Under the pieces are notes generated by a model. That model saw only the letters and a list, made by a program, of their open reading frames with translations, searched no databases and was not told the origin of the DNA. From positions 1 to 64,000 of the forward strand of contig JANQKR010000015.1 in assembly GCA_028281025.1 (NCBI GenBank): a stretch of 64,000 bases of DNA, written 5' to 3'. The position numbers were made by a program, and so were the translations under genes. The stretch is from Croceivirga sp. (GTDB lineage: Bacteria > Bacteroidota > Bacteroidia > Flavobacteriales > Flavobacteriaceae). This document shows, one piece after another, positions 7,317-16,603 of this stretch (position 1 is the stretch's first letter; each line of letters begins with the position of its first letter).

Positions 7317-9713
7317 CTAGTTTGTCCCCCCTTCATTATCCTGGGAAGGGAGTACATCGATATGTGGTTTTTTAAAGGTCTTTTTATTGGCAATATTTCG
7401 CTCCAGGGATAGCAATAGGGAAGGGAGCAGGATCAAGTTGGACAACATGGCAAACAGTAAAGTGGCAGAGACCAATCCTCCCATGGCCTGTGTTCCCCCA
7501 AAACTGGAGATGATAAAAACGGAAAAGCCAAAGAAAAGCACTATTGACGTATAGAACATGCTTACCCCGGTCTCCCGTAGGGCATTGTAGACGGATTTTT
7601 TAATGTACCATTTATTGGCCGTCAATTCCTGTCGATATTTTGCCAGAAAATGGATGGTATCGTCTACCGATATTCCAAAGGCAATGCTAAAGATCAAAAT
7701 CGTGGAAGGCTTTATCGGTATCCCCAAAAATCCCATTAGGCCCGCGGTAATGACCAGGGGCAAGAGGTTGGGGACGAGGGAAATCAATATCATGCGAAAA
7801 GAGCGGAACAGGTACGCCATAAAAATTGAAATAAGGCCTACGGCCAATGCCAATGACAGTAATAAATTTTTAATAAGGTATTTGGTGCCTTTAAGGAATA
7901 ATAGCGCTTTGCCGGTCATATAAACATTATAGCGCTCCGCGGGAAAGATTTTTGAAATGGATTTCAACAGATCCCCCTCAATTTCTTCCATTCGCGGGGT
8001 CTTTACATCCTTCATAAAGGTTGTCATTCGTGCAATTTGGCCCGTACTGTCCACAAAACTCTCCAAAAGGTTCCCATTCTCGGAGGATTTTCTGGCCACG
8101 TCCATAATAAAGTTGTTTTCCTGGGTCGTTGGCAATTGGTAATACTTTGGAATCCCGTTATAAAAAGCCTGTTTGGAATACTTTACAAGGTTAACAACGG
8201 ACAGGGTTTTGGAAAGCTCCGGAATTTCATCAATCTCTTGGGAGAGGGCCTCCATACGCCGTAGAGTGGCCAATTTGGCAATGCCGTTCTTTTTTTTGGA
8301 ATCGACAACCACTTCAACCGGCATAATACCATCGAACTCTTTTTCAAAAAATCGAATATCCTGGAAGAACTTGGCATTTTTGGGCAAATCCTCTATCCTG
8401 CTTCCCGTTATTTGTATTTGATAAATTCCGATAATACTTAAAACCAGGACGGTAACTGCCGTAAAATATACCGCAATGCGGTGATTGCGGACTACCCGCT
8501 CCATCCAATTTACAAAAGTATCCATCCATTTTTTGTTCAAATGTTTTAGGTGCTTGTACTTGGGAATGGACATAAAACTATACACAATGGGTATAATGCC
8601 AAGGGAAAGGATAAAAATGCATAAAATACTTAGGGAGGCGACAATTCCAAATTCTTTGAGCAAATCACTATCCAGGATAATGAAGGTTGCAAAACCCAAG
8701 GCGGTGGTTACGTTGGTCATTAAAGTGGCGTTCCCAATTTTGGTAATGACCCGTTGAAGGGAAAGGGCTTGATTTCCGTGTTTTTTTACTTCTTGTTGGT
8801 ATTTATTGATCAAGAAAATGCAGTTGGGGATTCCAATAACAATGATTAGGGGAGGAATCAAGGCGGTGAGGATGGTAATTTCATACTTGAAAAGACCCAA
8901 TATTCCAAAAGTCCACATAACCCCAATGATAACCACACATATGGAAATAAAGGTGGCCCTAAAACTTCTAAAGAAGAAAAAGAATATTAATGAGGTAACG
9001 GCAAGTGCGGCTATAATGAAGTTTCCTATCTCATCGATTATAATCTTTGAGTTCCAAGTTTTTATATAGGGCATTCCAGATACCCTAACGTCCAAATTGG
9101 TCTCATTTTCAAAGTTTTCGACCAGGTTTTCAAGATCGCTGAGAATGAATTCATTTCGAACGGAGGTATTTAAAATATCCTTGTCTAAATAAATGATCGT
9201 TCGTATGGTTCCGCTTTCCTTGTTGAAAATAAGGCTTTCATAAAACGGCAATTCTTGAAATAGTTTCGTTTTGATGGCCGAAACTTCCGCTTCCGAAGAA
9301 GGTTCCTCCTGAATCAAATCCTTGAGTACAAACTCTTGTTTTTCATTGTCTTTGATAAGTTCCTGTAGATTGTCCGTAGAGATGACCAAATTGACCTCTG
9401 GATTGGCTTGAAACTGTTTGCTCAAGCGATTCCAACGATTAAAGTTCCCGGGAAGGAACAAGGAACTGTCCTGTACGGCCAGTACTATGGCATTGTCTTC
9501 CTGTCCAAAAATGGAAACGAACTCTTCATACTGTAAGGTCTCCGGATGATCATCAGGTAGCACATTGGCCTCGGTATTGGAAAATCGCATGTGTTTCCAT
9601 TGCAATCCCATGAATATGGTAATTCCAGTAATGATAAGTAGAATAATAATCCTATTCCTAAGAATAAGTCGCGCGGTACCGGACCAAAACCCTTGCAAAA
9701 ACTCTTTTAACAT
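7317..9713 (-). CDS. RND superfamily exporter (MMPL/SSD-like)
   Basis: This 798-residue protein has the two-fold repeat of RND exporters: one membrane helix, a large periplasmic loop, then five helices, twice. The first loop spans about residues 45-215 and the second about 420-615. Sterol-sensing-like helices such as LTALIPPLIIVIGIPNCIFL and FSIAFGISVDDTIHFLAKYR carry the conserved polar pair (VDD) in the second half. Members of this group move lipids or hydrophobic compounds. No adaptor or outer-membrane partner is nearby. It sits downstream of frr and may be co-transcribed with it. Confidence 0.88.
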   Translation of the reverse strand: MLKEFLQGFWSGTARLILRNRIIILLIITGITIFMGLQWKHMRFSNTEANVLPDDHPETLQYEEFVSIFGQEDNAIVLAVQDSSLFLPGNFNRWNRLSKQFQANPEVNLVISTDNLQELIKDNEKQEFVLKDLIQEEPSSEAEVSAIKTKLFQELPFYESLIFNKESGTIRTIIYLDKDILNTSVRNEFILSDLENLVENFENETNLDVRVSGMPYIKTWNSKIIIDEIGNFIIAALAVTSLIFFFFFRSFRATFISICVVIIGVMWTFGILGLFKYEITILTALIPPLIIVIGIPNCIFLINKYQQEVKKHGNQALSLQRVITKIGNATLMTNVTTALGFATFIILDSDLLKEFGIVASLSILCIFILSLGIIPIVYSFMSIPKYKHLKHLNKKWMDTFVNWMERVVRNHRIAVYFTAVTVLVLSIIGIYQIQITGSRIEDLPKNAKFFQDIRFFEKEFDGIMPVEVVVDSKKKNGIAKLATLRRMEALSQEIDEIPELSKTLSVVNLVKYSKQAFYNGIPKYYQLPTTQENNFIMDVARKSSENGNLLESFVDSTGQIARMTTFMKDVKTPRMEEIEGDLLKSISKIFPAERYNVYMTGKALLFLKGTKYLIKNLLLSLALAVGLISIFMAYLFRSFRMILISLVPNLLPLVITAGLMGFLGIPIKPSTILIFSIAFGISVDDTIHFLAKYRQELTANKWYIKKSVYNALRETGVSMFYTSIVLFFGFSVFIISSFGGTQAMGGLVSATLLFAMLSNLILLPSLLLSLERNIANKKTFKKPHIDVLPSQDNEGGTN

Positions 9714-9781
9714 GTACTGGAAATTGGCTGCAAAGGTAGAAAATGAAGAAGTCTAAGCCTAGAGGAATACCGAAACAATAA

Positions 9782-10336
9782 CTAAACTTTCATAATCTCC
9801 GCTTCCTTCACATCAAGGATATCCTCCACTTTTTTAATGTACTTGTCCGTCAGTTCCTGTACATCAATCTCGGCATTTCCCAATAAATCTTCTGAGATAT
9901 CCAACTTTTTAAGGTCCTTGTTTGCGTCTTGACGTGCATTACGGATACTTACCCTGGCATCTTCCGCCTCAGATTTGGCTTGCTTTACCAAATCCCTTCT
10001 CCGCTCTTCGGTCAACGGGGGTACATTGATGATGACACTTTCCCCATTGTTCATGGGATTAAAACCCAAGTTGGAGTTCATGATCGCTTTTTCTATTTCT
10101 GGGATCATGGATTTTTCCCATGGCTGTACGGAGATGGTTCGCGCATCGGGGGTATTGATATTTGCTACTTGCGATAATGGGGATTGGGAGCCGTAGTATT
10201 CCACCATTACAGTGGATAACATGGCAGGGCTTGCCTTACCCGCCCTAATCTTTATCAAGGCTTTTTCCAGGTGGGCAATGGACCCATCCATACTTTCCTT
10301 GGTCGCATCCAATATAAACTGTACTTCTTCATTCAT
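9782..10336 (-). CDS. frr: Ribosome recycling factor
   Basis: RRF splits the post-termination ribosome together with EF-G. The 184-residue length is standard. Family features are visible: the central ARTISVQPWEKSMIPEIEKAI segment (here split across the hinge), SNLGFNPMN, and the basic LTEERRRDLVKQAK helix. It follows pyrH by 39 bases, the order found in most bacteria. Confidence 0.97.
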   Translation of the reverse strand: MNEEVQFILDATKESMDGSIAHLEKALIKIRAGKASPAMLSTVMVEYYGSQSPLSQVANINTPDARTISVQPWEKSMIPEIEKAIMNSNLGFNPMNNGESVIINVPPLTEERRRDLVKQAKSEAEDARVSIRNARQDANKDLKKLDISEDLLGNAEIDVQELTDKYIKKVEDILDVKEAEIMKV

Positions 10337-10375
10337 AGAAACGAATTTTCGTTTTTGAAAATAGTCTTTGTGCCG

Positions 10376-11080
10376 TTAATTCACAACGGTCCCAATATTT
10401 TCCCCGGAAACGATCTTCATAAGATTGCCCCTGGTGTTCATGTCAAATACCAAAATGGGCAGTTCGTTTTCCTGACTTAGGGTAAAGGCCGTGGTATCCA
10501 TCACTTTTAGTCCTTTGCTCAGCACTTCTTGAAAGGATAAAGAATCAAATTTAGTCGCAGTTTTGTCCTTTTCCGGATCCGCCGAATAAATTCCATCCAC
10601 TCGGGTTCCCTTTAAAATGACATCTGCTTTGATTTCGATGGCCCGCAAAACCGCTGCCGAATCTGTGGTAAAATAAGGATTTCCCGTTCCTCCGCCAAAG
10701 ATAACCACCCTTCCCTTCTCCAAATGCCTAATCGCCCTTCTACGGATAAAAGGCTCGGCCACTTCATTTATTTTTATGGCAGATTGTACCCTGGTTTCAA
10801 CACCAATACCTTCCAAACCACTTTGCAGGGCGAGTGCATTGATGACCGTTGCCAGCATACCCATATGATCGCCTTGTACCCGATCCATTCCTTGTCCAAC
10901 ACCTTTTAAACCCCTAAAAATATTGCCCCCGCCAATGACGATGGCCATTTCAACACCTTTATCCACTACCGTTTTAATGTCTTCCGCATATTCCTGTATC
11001 CTTTTGGGATCAATACCATATTGTTGTTCGCCCATCAAAGCTTCACCGCTCAGTTTTAGGAGAATTCTTTTGTATTCCAT
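10376..11080 (-). CDS. pyrH: UMP kinase
   Basis: PyrH phosphorylates UMP to UDP and is a hexameric member of the amino-acid kinase family. The 234-residue protein shows the N-terminal [14 protein letters not shown], the glycine-rich [11 protein letters not shown], and [13 protein letters not shown], which contacts the nucleotide. It heads the minus-strand series pyrH-frr-exporter-asnS-rpoN. In many bacteria tsf lies directly upstream. Here a plus-strand ECF sigma locus of about 3 kb separates them. Confidence 0.97.
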   Translation of the reverse strand: MEYKRILLKLSGEALMGEQQYGIDPKRIQEYAEDIKTVVDKGVEMAIVIGGGNIFRGLKGVGQGMDRVQGDHMGMLATVINALALQSGLEGIGVETRVQSAIKINEVAEPFIRRRAIRHLEKGRVVIFGGGTGNPYFTTDSAAVLRAIEIKADVILKGTRVDGIYSADPEKDKTATKFDSLSFQEVLSKGLKVMDTTAFTLSQENELPILVFDMNTRGNLMKIVSGENIGTVVN

Positions 11081-11234
11081 CTAAGGTGTTTTGAAATCCC
11101 GACAAAAATAATCAAAATTCTTTTGGCCCTACTCCTTGATTTCATTGGCCAATGGCGACTTTTTTGAATAAAAATGGATACTTTTTGTAACCTTTTATTT
11201 TTAAGTCAGTATTCCCTTTGAACACAAAAACCAA

Positions 11235-11783
11235 ATGCAGCAACTAACTGACAATGCCTTAATGCTGAAAGTGAAATCCGGTGATTTGGACAAGCTGGGA
11301 TTACTTTATGAGCGACACAAAAAACGGCTGTTCGGTTTTTTCTACAACCTGGACCATAATTCCGGGTTAAGTGAAGATTTGGTACAAAACGTTTTTGTGA
11401 GGATGTTAAGGTATAGACATACCTACAGTGGTGACGGGTCCTTTTTGTCCTGGATGTTCAGTATGGCCAGAAATGTGAGGTATGACCATTACAAAAAGAA
11501 CGGTCAAAAATATACAGACCTATCTCAGGTGGAATACCGGATGGGGGATGACGATACAGCAGAGGTCAAAATGGAAAGAAAGGATAATGTCTCCATAATT
11601 CAAAGGGCAATGATGCAATTGGATTCGGATAAGCGGGAGGTTTTGGTATTAAGCAAGTTCAAGGAAATGAAATTCAGTGAAATAGGAAAGGTTTTAGGTT
11701 GCTCGGAAGGGGCTGCAAAAGTCAAGGCCCATAGGGCACTAAAGGACCTAAAACAAATTGTTCACAGCATGCAAATAACATAA
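11235..11783 (+). CDS. ECF-type RNA polymerase sigma factor
   Basis: This 182-residue sigma factor has region 2 (about residues 25-95, with the FVRMLRYRHTYSGDGSFLSW segment) and region 4 (about 125-178, with FSEIGKVLGCSEGAAKVKAH as the helix-turn-helix). Region 3 is missing, which defines the ECF group. The next gene, four bases downstream, encodes a membrane protein that fits an anti-sigma factor. Two DUF4097 envelope proteins follow, so the sigma probably controls an envelope response. Upstream, TGTAACC at 11186-11192 could be part of an autoregulated promoter, but this is weak. Confidence 0.93.
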   Translation: MQQLTDNALMLKVKSGDLDKLGLLYERHKKRLFGFFYNLDHNSGLSEDLVQNVFVRMLRYRHTYSGDGSFLSWMFSMARNVRYDHYKKNGQKYTDLSQVEYRMGDDDTAEVKMERKDNVSIIQRAMMQLDSDKREVLVLSKFKEMKFSEIGKVLGCSEGAAKVKAHRALKDLKQIVHSMQIT

Positions 11784-11787
11784 TCCA

Positions 11788-12585
11788 ATGAAAGGAGAGG
11801 AATTTGAAATTTTGGCCCTTGATTATTTAAGGGGAACACTTTCCGAAGATCGGAAAAGTGAATTTGAGGAACTTTTGAAAAGTGATGTTAAATACAGCGA
11901 ACAATTGGACCAATTACGGGTTGTTTGGGAACTTATGGATGAGGTAAAGGTACCGGAACCTTCACAGGAAATGGACCATACCTTCTTTGCCGTGCTCAGC
12001 AATGAAATGAAAAATCAAGGAGGGAAAAAGCCCGTTTTGAAGGATTACCTGGATAATCTCCTGGGTTGGTTTATGAAACCCCAATTGGCCTATGGACTAT
12101 TGTTTTTGGTATTGGTAGGAGGATATTTTTTGAATGTAAAAGAGGATGTTTCGGATGCTCCCACGACTACGGTAGCCGATTCCGAAACCGAAGAAGTACG
12201 TGGAAAATTAGTGCTTACCCTATTGGAGCAAAGCTCTGCGAACAGGCGATTGGAAGGCGTAAGTGAAGCCAATAAAATAGGAAAGGTGGACGATCAGGTC
12301 ATCAATGCCCTTTTGCGAACCTTGAATAAAGATCCTAACGTGAATGTAAGATTGGCGGCAATAGAATCGCTTACCAATTATGTGGACGATCCAAAGGTCA
12401 GGCAAGGATTGATACAGTCCATACCCTATCAGGAGTCCCCAATAATCCAGGTCACCCTGGCGAATCTAATGCTCGCCCTGGAAGAAAAAGAATCCATTGA
12501 ACCTTTTAAACAACTGTTGGAAAAACCAGAGTTGGATACCACAGTGAAGAAAAGGATTGAGAAAACCATAAAATCGATTATTTAA
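11788..12585 (+). CDS. Membrane anti-sigma-like protein with periplasmic HEAT repeats
   Basis: This 265-residue protein has an N-terminal cytoplasmic part (about 1-95) beginning with EEFEILALDYLRGTLSEDR, a pattern common in anti-sigma factors. One membrane helix follows at about 102-118. The periplasmic part from about residue 145 contains helical repeats (VNVRLAAIESLTNYVDDPKV and SPIIQVTLANLMLALEEKES) that look like HEAT repeats. It starts four bases after the ECF sigma gene. I infer that it holds the sigma factor at the membrane and that the repeats sense an envelope signal. No zinc-binding HxxxCxxC motif is present. Confidence 0.8.
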   Translation: MKGEEFEILALDYLRGTLSEDRKSEFEELLKSDVKYSEQLDQLRVVWELMDEVKVPEPSQEMDHTFFAVLSNEMKNQGGKKPVLKDYLDNLLGWFMKPQLAYGLLFLVLVGGYFLNVKEDVSDAPTTTVADSETEEVRGKLVLTLLEQSSANRRLEGVSEANKIGKVDDQVINALLRTLNKDPNVNVRLAAIESLTNYVDDPKVRQGLIQSIPYQESPIIQVTLANLMLALEEKESIEPFKQLLEKPELDTTVKKRIEKTIKSII

Positions 12586-12641
12586 GTATTCATCTGCCTT
12601 TAGGGGCAAAATCAAATTACGAACAGTCAAATTTTTAAATC

Positions 12642-13505
12642 ATGAAACAATTAACAGTAATGTTGGTGGTACTATTTCTAGTACCGGTTTTGGGCAGGTC
12701 CCAAGACAAGGTTTTTAAGGAAACCATTGAAAAGGAACTTTCTTTTGCCAACCAGGATAGGGAAAATACGTTGGTACTAAAAAATATTTTTGGGCCAATA
12801 ACCGTAGAAGGTTACTCTGGAAAAACAATTCAAATCTCTGTGGATAAAGAGATCACGGCACGCAACCAGGAGGATTTGGAACTCGGTAAAAAAGAGTTGA
12901 GCCTAAAAGTAGTGGAGCTAGAAAACAGATGGGTTGTCCATCCAGATGCCCCGTACATTAACTATAATGAGAAAGGACTTCGGTTTGATTGGTGCAATAA
13001 TTATGAGGAACCCGATTATAAACATAAGCTAAGCTTCAAGGTAAAAGTTCCGATGGGCATCAACTTAAATGTAAGTACGGTAAATGACGGTGATATTTAT
13101 GTGACCAACACCAGTGGAAACTTTATTAAGGTGAACAATATAAATGGGGGGATAGACCTTAAAAACGTGGAAGGGAAAACCAATCTTCATTGTATCAACG
13201 GAGCGGTAAACGTTTCCTATGCCAGTAATCCAAATGAGGCCTCACGGTACTATTCATTGAACGGGGACATTACCATTACGTATCAGACCGCCCTGAGCGC
13301 CGATGTATCCTTTAAGAGCATGAATGGGGAGTTGTTTACTGATTTTGACGTTGAAAGGCAGTATGTGAGAACCAAGAAGGAGACCAGTAAAAAACGTGAA
13401 GGAAAATTCAAATATGAATCCACCCCAATAGTTCAAATTGGAAACGGTGGGCTTCAATTGGAGTTCGAAACCTTGAACGGAAATGTATTTATCAAAAAAA
13501 TCTAA
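12642..13505 (+). CDS. DUF4097-type putative adhesin / envelope protein
   Basis: This 287-residue protein has a signal peptide (residues 1-20, ending LGRSQ). The body is made of short repeating beta strands with Asn-Gly turns, for example NDGDIYVTNTSGN, NNINGGIDLKNVEGK and NGAVNVSY. This pattern suggests a beta-solenoid and matches the DUF4097 'putative adhesin' family. Function is not known; such genes often lie with ECF sigma/anti-sigma pairs. It starts 56 bases after the HEAT protein and precedes a second DUF4097 gene, so the four genes are likely one operon. Confidence 0.8.
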   Translation: MKQLTVMLVVLFLVPVLGRSQDKVFKETIEKELSFANQDRENTLVLKNIFGPITVEGYSGKTIQISVDKEITARNQEDLELGKKELSLKVVELENRWVVHPDAPYINYNEKGLRFDWCNNYEEPDYKHKLSFKVKVPMGINLNVSTVNDGDIYVTNTSGNFIKVNNINGGIDLKNVEGKTNLHCINGAVNVSYASNPNEASRYYSLNGDITITYQTALSADVSFKSMNGELFTDFDVERQYVRTKKETSKKREGKFKYESTPIVQIGNGGLQLEFETLNGNVFIKKI

Positions 13506-13509
13506 GATT

Positions 13510-14337
13510 ATGAAAAAGTATAGTATAGCACTAATAGCATGTTTCTTGAGCTTTGGGTTCCTGGCCGCACAAGAAAAGGAGATTGATTTGTTTTCGGTTC
13601 CCTTGAGCAATCCGAACAGTCCTGGAAAATTGATTGTAAACCAAATAACAGGTTCCATACAGGTGGAGGCTTATGATGGCAAGGAAGTACTGGTGAAAGC
13701 GACCGTAAGCGAAGGCCATGGACATTGTGATGGATGTGGGGATAGAAAGTCCGAAAGTAAGGAGGGGATGCGGAAGATTTCCACATCCAGCTTAAATATT
13801 GGCGCCGAGGAAGATAATAATGTAGTACGGATTCAAAATGAACTCTGGAACAAAAAAACGGATCTGTACATAAAGGTACCGACTGATTTTTCCTTAAAAC
13901 TAAAAACCATCAACGATGGGGATATCACTGTTGAGGGCGTGAATGGCGAAATGGAAATCAGTAATATCAATGGGCATATCACCCTGGAATCCGTAAGTGG
14001 TTCCGTCTTGGCCAATACCACCAATGGAGAGTTAAAGGTGACGTTTAACAGCATTTCAAGCGGAAAGGACATGGCTTTTAGCAGTTTCAATGGGGATGTT
14101 GAAGTGCTTTTTCCCAAATCCCTTAAAGCCAACGTAAAAGCAAAATCGGATATGGGGGATGTATATACCGACTTTGATATGACGGTATCCAAAAACGAAC
14201 CCCAGGTAGATAAGAGCAACTCGTCCGGAAAATATCGGGTAAAGTTGGAGCAGTGGGTGAAGGGAACCATTAATGGTGGTGGTCCTGAGATGTTATTTAA
14301 AACCTTTAATGGGGATATCATGATAAAGTCAAGGTAA
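13510..14337 (+). CDS. DUF4097-type putative adhesin, second copy
   Basis: The product is a 275-residue exported protein. I chose the ATG at 13510 because it gives a clean signal peptide (KKYSIALIACFLSFGFLAAQ) and follows the upstream stop by four bases. A longer in-frame reading would overlap the upstream gene. Like its neighbour it has Asn-Gly-rich beta repeats (NDGDITVEGVNGEMEISNI, NGDVEVLFP). It also carries a Cys/His cluster near residue 70 (HGHCDGCGD) that the first copy lacks and that might bind metal. It is the last gene of the ECF locus. Confidence 0.8.
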   Translation: MKKYSIALIACFLSFGFLAAQEKEIDLFSVPLSNPNSPGKLIVNQITGSIQVEAYDGKEVLVKATVSEGHGHCDGCGDRKSESKEGMRKISTSSLNIGAEEDNNVVRIQNELWNKKTDLYIKVPTDFSLKLKTINDGDITVEGVNGEMEISNINGHITLESVSGSVLANTTNGELKVTFNSISSGKDMAFSSFNGDVEVLFPKSLKANVKAKSDMGDVYTDFDMTVSKNEPQVDKSNSSGKYRVKLEQWVKGTINGGGPEMLFKTFNGDIMIKSR

Positions 14338-14354
14338 ATGCCACATCCAGACCA

Positions 14355-14390
14355 CAAAAAAGGCCCCAACGTTCGTTGGGTCCTTTTTTG
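14355..14390. terminator. Bidirectional terminator between the DUF4097 gene and tsf
   Basis: The stem CCCAAC / GTTGGG, extended by AAAAAAGG and CCTTTTTT, has A and T runs on both sides. It can end the plus-strand ECF operon and the minus-strand rpsB-tsf operon. It lies 17 bases after one stop codon and 18 bases after the other. Confidence 0.88.
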
Positions 14391-14408
14391 TTTTTTGGGG
14401 AATTCCCT

Positions 14409-15233
14409 TTATCCCAAGGCAACCCGGGAAAAACCGGTTACTTCCAAAGTGGAATCCACGGATTTTACATATTGTGCAACACTTTGCTTGCTATCCTTAA
14501 TAAAGGTTTGGTTCACCAAGGTATTGTCTTTAAAGAAACGTTTTAGTTTTCCTTTGGCAATATTGTCCAACATGGCCTCCGGCTTTCCTTCCTGACGCAG
14601 TTGGTCTTTGGCAATCTCGATTTCCTTATCGATAATGGATTGATCTACACCTTCTTCATTCAGTGCAACCGGGTTCATGGCAGCAGCTTGCATAGCCACA
14701 TCCTTGGCCGCTACATCGGCACCATTAACATTTGCGGAAAGGCCCACCAAAGTGGCAATCTTATTGCCGGCATGGATGTAAGAACCGACAAAAGGGGCAT
14801 TTAATTTTTCAAAACTCCCTATTTCTATTTTTTCCCCGATAACACCGGTTTGTTCAGTCAATTTTTCGGAAACACTCATTCCGTTATACGAGGCGGCAAG
14901 GAAATCATCTTTGGAATCAAAACCCAGGGCCAAATCGGCCAATTCATTGGCCAAACCAACGAAAGAGTCATTTTTGGCAACGAAATCCGTTTCGCAGTTC
15001 AGGGAAATGATCACACCAGAGGTGTTGTCGCCATTTACTTTGGCGATTGCAGCACCTTCCGAAGAATCCCTGTCAGCCCTTTTGGCAGCAACCTTCTGTC
15101 CTTTTTTTCTTAGTATTTCGATCGCTTTTTCAAAATCCCCTTCTGCTTCAACCAATGCTTTTTTGCAATCCATCATTCCTGCACCGGTCATTTTTCGCAA
15201 CTTGTTTACGTCTGCGGCTGTGATATTTGCCAT
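14409..15233 (-). CDS. tsf: Translation elongation factor Ts
   Basis: EF-Ts exchanges GDP for GTP on EF-Tu. The 274-residue protein starts with the UBA-like domain (ITAADVNKLRKMTGAGMMDC, the family signature) and continues with two core subdomains (NCETDFVAKNDSFVGLANEL is the conserved core). It follows rpsB by 71 bases, the standard order. Length and motifs are ordinary. Confidence 0.97.
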   Translation of the reverse strand: MANITAADVNKLRKMTGAGMMDCKKALVEAEGDFEKAIEILRKKGQKVAAKRADRDSSEGAAIAKVNGDNTSGVIISLNCETDFVAKNDSFVGLANELADLALGFDSKDDFLAASYNGMSVSEKLTEQTGVIGEKIEIGSFEKLNAPFVGSYIHAGNKIATLVGLSANVNGADVAAKDVAMQAAAMNPVALNEEGVDQSIIDKEIEIAKDQLRQEGKPEAMLDNIAKGKLKRFFKDNTLVNQTFIKDSKQSVAQYVKSVDSTLEVTGFSRVALG

Positions 15234-15304
15234 TTTGTTACGTCTTTTAAAAGTTATGTAAAGTAAAGCACGGTAGGTGTGCTTAGTTTTAGCTCAATGT
15301 TAAA

Positions 15305-16366
15305 TTACTCTTCAGAATCTTCAATTCCGCCTTTGACACTGTCCTGCCATTGCTGTAATTCGTCCCATTTTCCATCAGCGGCCATTTTGGCTTGTTTGCC
15401 CCAAGAACTTGGATCCAAATGGGCCAATCTTGGACTGGATTCGGTCAAAATGGTTTTTACCTTATCCGCTTCCGTTTTTGCCAAATCTGCATAGGTAGCA
15501 ATACCGGCGGCCACCAAAGCTTCTGCTGTTTTTGGACCTACACCTTCAATTTTGGTCAAATCATCCGGTTTCGCTTCTTTTTTCACCGCTTTTGGGGTAG
15601 CCGCTTTTTCTTCTTTAGGGGCTGCTTCCGCTTTTGGCTGTTCAGGAGTGGCTTCCTTTTCAGCTTGTTTGTCCGCTTTTCGTTCTGCTAAGCCTTCGGC
15701 AACGGCACTCGTTACTTCGGACATGATGATTTCTATGGATTTTCCAGCATCATCATTGGATGGGATCACAAAATCAATTTGTCTTGGATCACAGTTGGTA
15801 TCGACCATGGCAAAAATTGGAATGTTCAATTTTTGGGCCTCCTTTACCGCAATATGTTCGCGCATGGTATCAACAATAAAGATGGCACCGGGCAATCTGG
15901 TCATATCTGCAATGGAACCCAGGTTCTTTTCCAATTTCCCCCTAAGACGGTCTACTTGCAATCGCTCTTTTTTGGAAAGGGTGTTGAATGTTCCATCTTT
16001 CTTCATTCGATCAATGGAGGTCATCTTTTTTACTGCCTTTCTAATGGTGACGAAGTTGGTCAACATCCCTCCGGGCCATCGTTCCGTAATGTAGGGCATG
16101 TTTACTTTGGACACTTTGTCCGCTACGATGTCCTTGGCTTGTTTTTTAGTGGCCACAAAAAGGATTTTACGGCCAGAGGCAGCAATTTTTTTCAATGCTT
16201 CCTTGGCTTCTTCCAATTTTGCGGCGGTCTTGTAAAGATTGATAACGTGGATTCCATTACGCTCCATGTAGATGTAGGGCGCCATGTTGGGATTCCATTT
16301 GCGTGTTAGGTGGCCAAAGTGGACACCTGCTTCCAATAAGTTTTTAACTTCTGTGTTGTTTGCCAT
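15305..16366 (-). CDS. rpsB: Ribosomal protein S2 with C-terminal helix-hairpin-helix domain
   Basis: S2 binds the 30S subunit and S1. Residues 1-225 are a normal S2 (LLEAGVHFGHLTRKWNPNM at the start, DTNCDPRQIDFVIPSNDD near 190). The protein is 353 residues long, about 110 more than usual. After S2 comes a linker rich in Ala, Lys and Glu (about 228-267). Next is a compact domain starting DDLTKIEGVGPKTAEALVAA (268-287), a typical helix-hairpin-helix, and then a Trp-containing tail to residue 353. The helix-hairpin-helix usually binds nucleic acid or protein. Its role on S2 is unknown to me. Confidence 0.96.
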   Translation of the reverse strand: MANNTEVKNLLEAGVHFGHLTRKWNPNMAPYIYMERNGIHVINLYKTAAKLEEAKEALKKIAASGRKILFVATKKQAKDIVADKVSKVNMPYITERWPGGMLTNFVTIRKAVKKMTSIDRMKKDGTFNTLSKKERLQVDRLRGKLEKNLGSIADMTRLPGAIFIVDTMREHIAVKEAQKLNIPIFAMVDTNCDPRQIDFVIPSNDDAGKSIEIIMSEVTSAVAEGLAERKADKQAEKEATPEQPKAEAAPKEEKAATPKAVKKEAKPDDLTKIEGVGPKTAEALVAAGIATYADLAKTEADKVKTILTESSPRLAHLDPSSWGKQAKMAADGKWDELQQWQDSVKGGIEDSEE

Positions 16367-16459
16367 TTTGTTACTTAGTTTACGTTCCGTTGAGATAGCA
16401 ATGTCAAGGTGGTCATCTTTTAGGGAATTGCCCTTGCCATTTAGATGCTAAACTAATTT

Positions 16460-16484
16460 CCAAAAAGTCGATTTTCCTTTTTGG
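16460..16484 (-). other. Stem-loop in the rpsB 5' leader
   Basis: The inverted repeat CCAAAAAG / CTTTTTGG (nine-base loop) lies about 95 bases upstream of the rpsB start, with a smaller stem (CCGAC / GTCGG) at 16518-16534. S2 operons in other bacteria are controlled by S2 binding to the leader RNA, so these stems could be part of such an element. They do not match a structure I know. Confidence 0.35.
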
Positions 16485-16574
16485 AACAACGACAACTTTT
16501 TGTTTTAAAATTTAATGCCGACACTTAGGGTCGGGTTTTCAATGAACCTTGCCTGAAATACATCAAGCGTGATA

Positions 16575-16600
16575 TAAAAAGCACGGCGAACCGTGCATAA
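16575..16600 (-). terminator. Terminator of the rplM-rpsI operon
   Basis: On the minus strand a perfect six-base stem (GCACGG / CCGTGC, loop TTCG when read on that strand) is followed by TTTTTATA. It lies just past the rpsI stop codon at 16604, so rpsB is probably transcribed mainly from its own promoter. Confidence 0.85.
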
Positions 16601-16603
16601 AAT

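Noticed and set aside
15552-16309. Long plus-strand reading frames opposite rpsB
   Set aside because: They are antisense shadows of the S2 gene; the products are Ser/Phe-rich with no family pattern.
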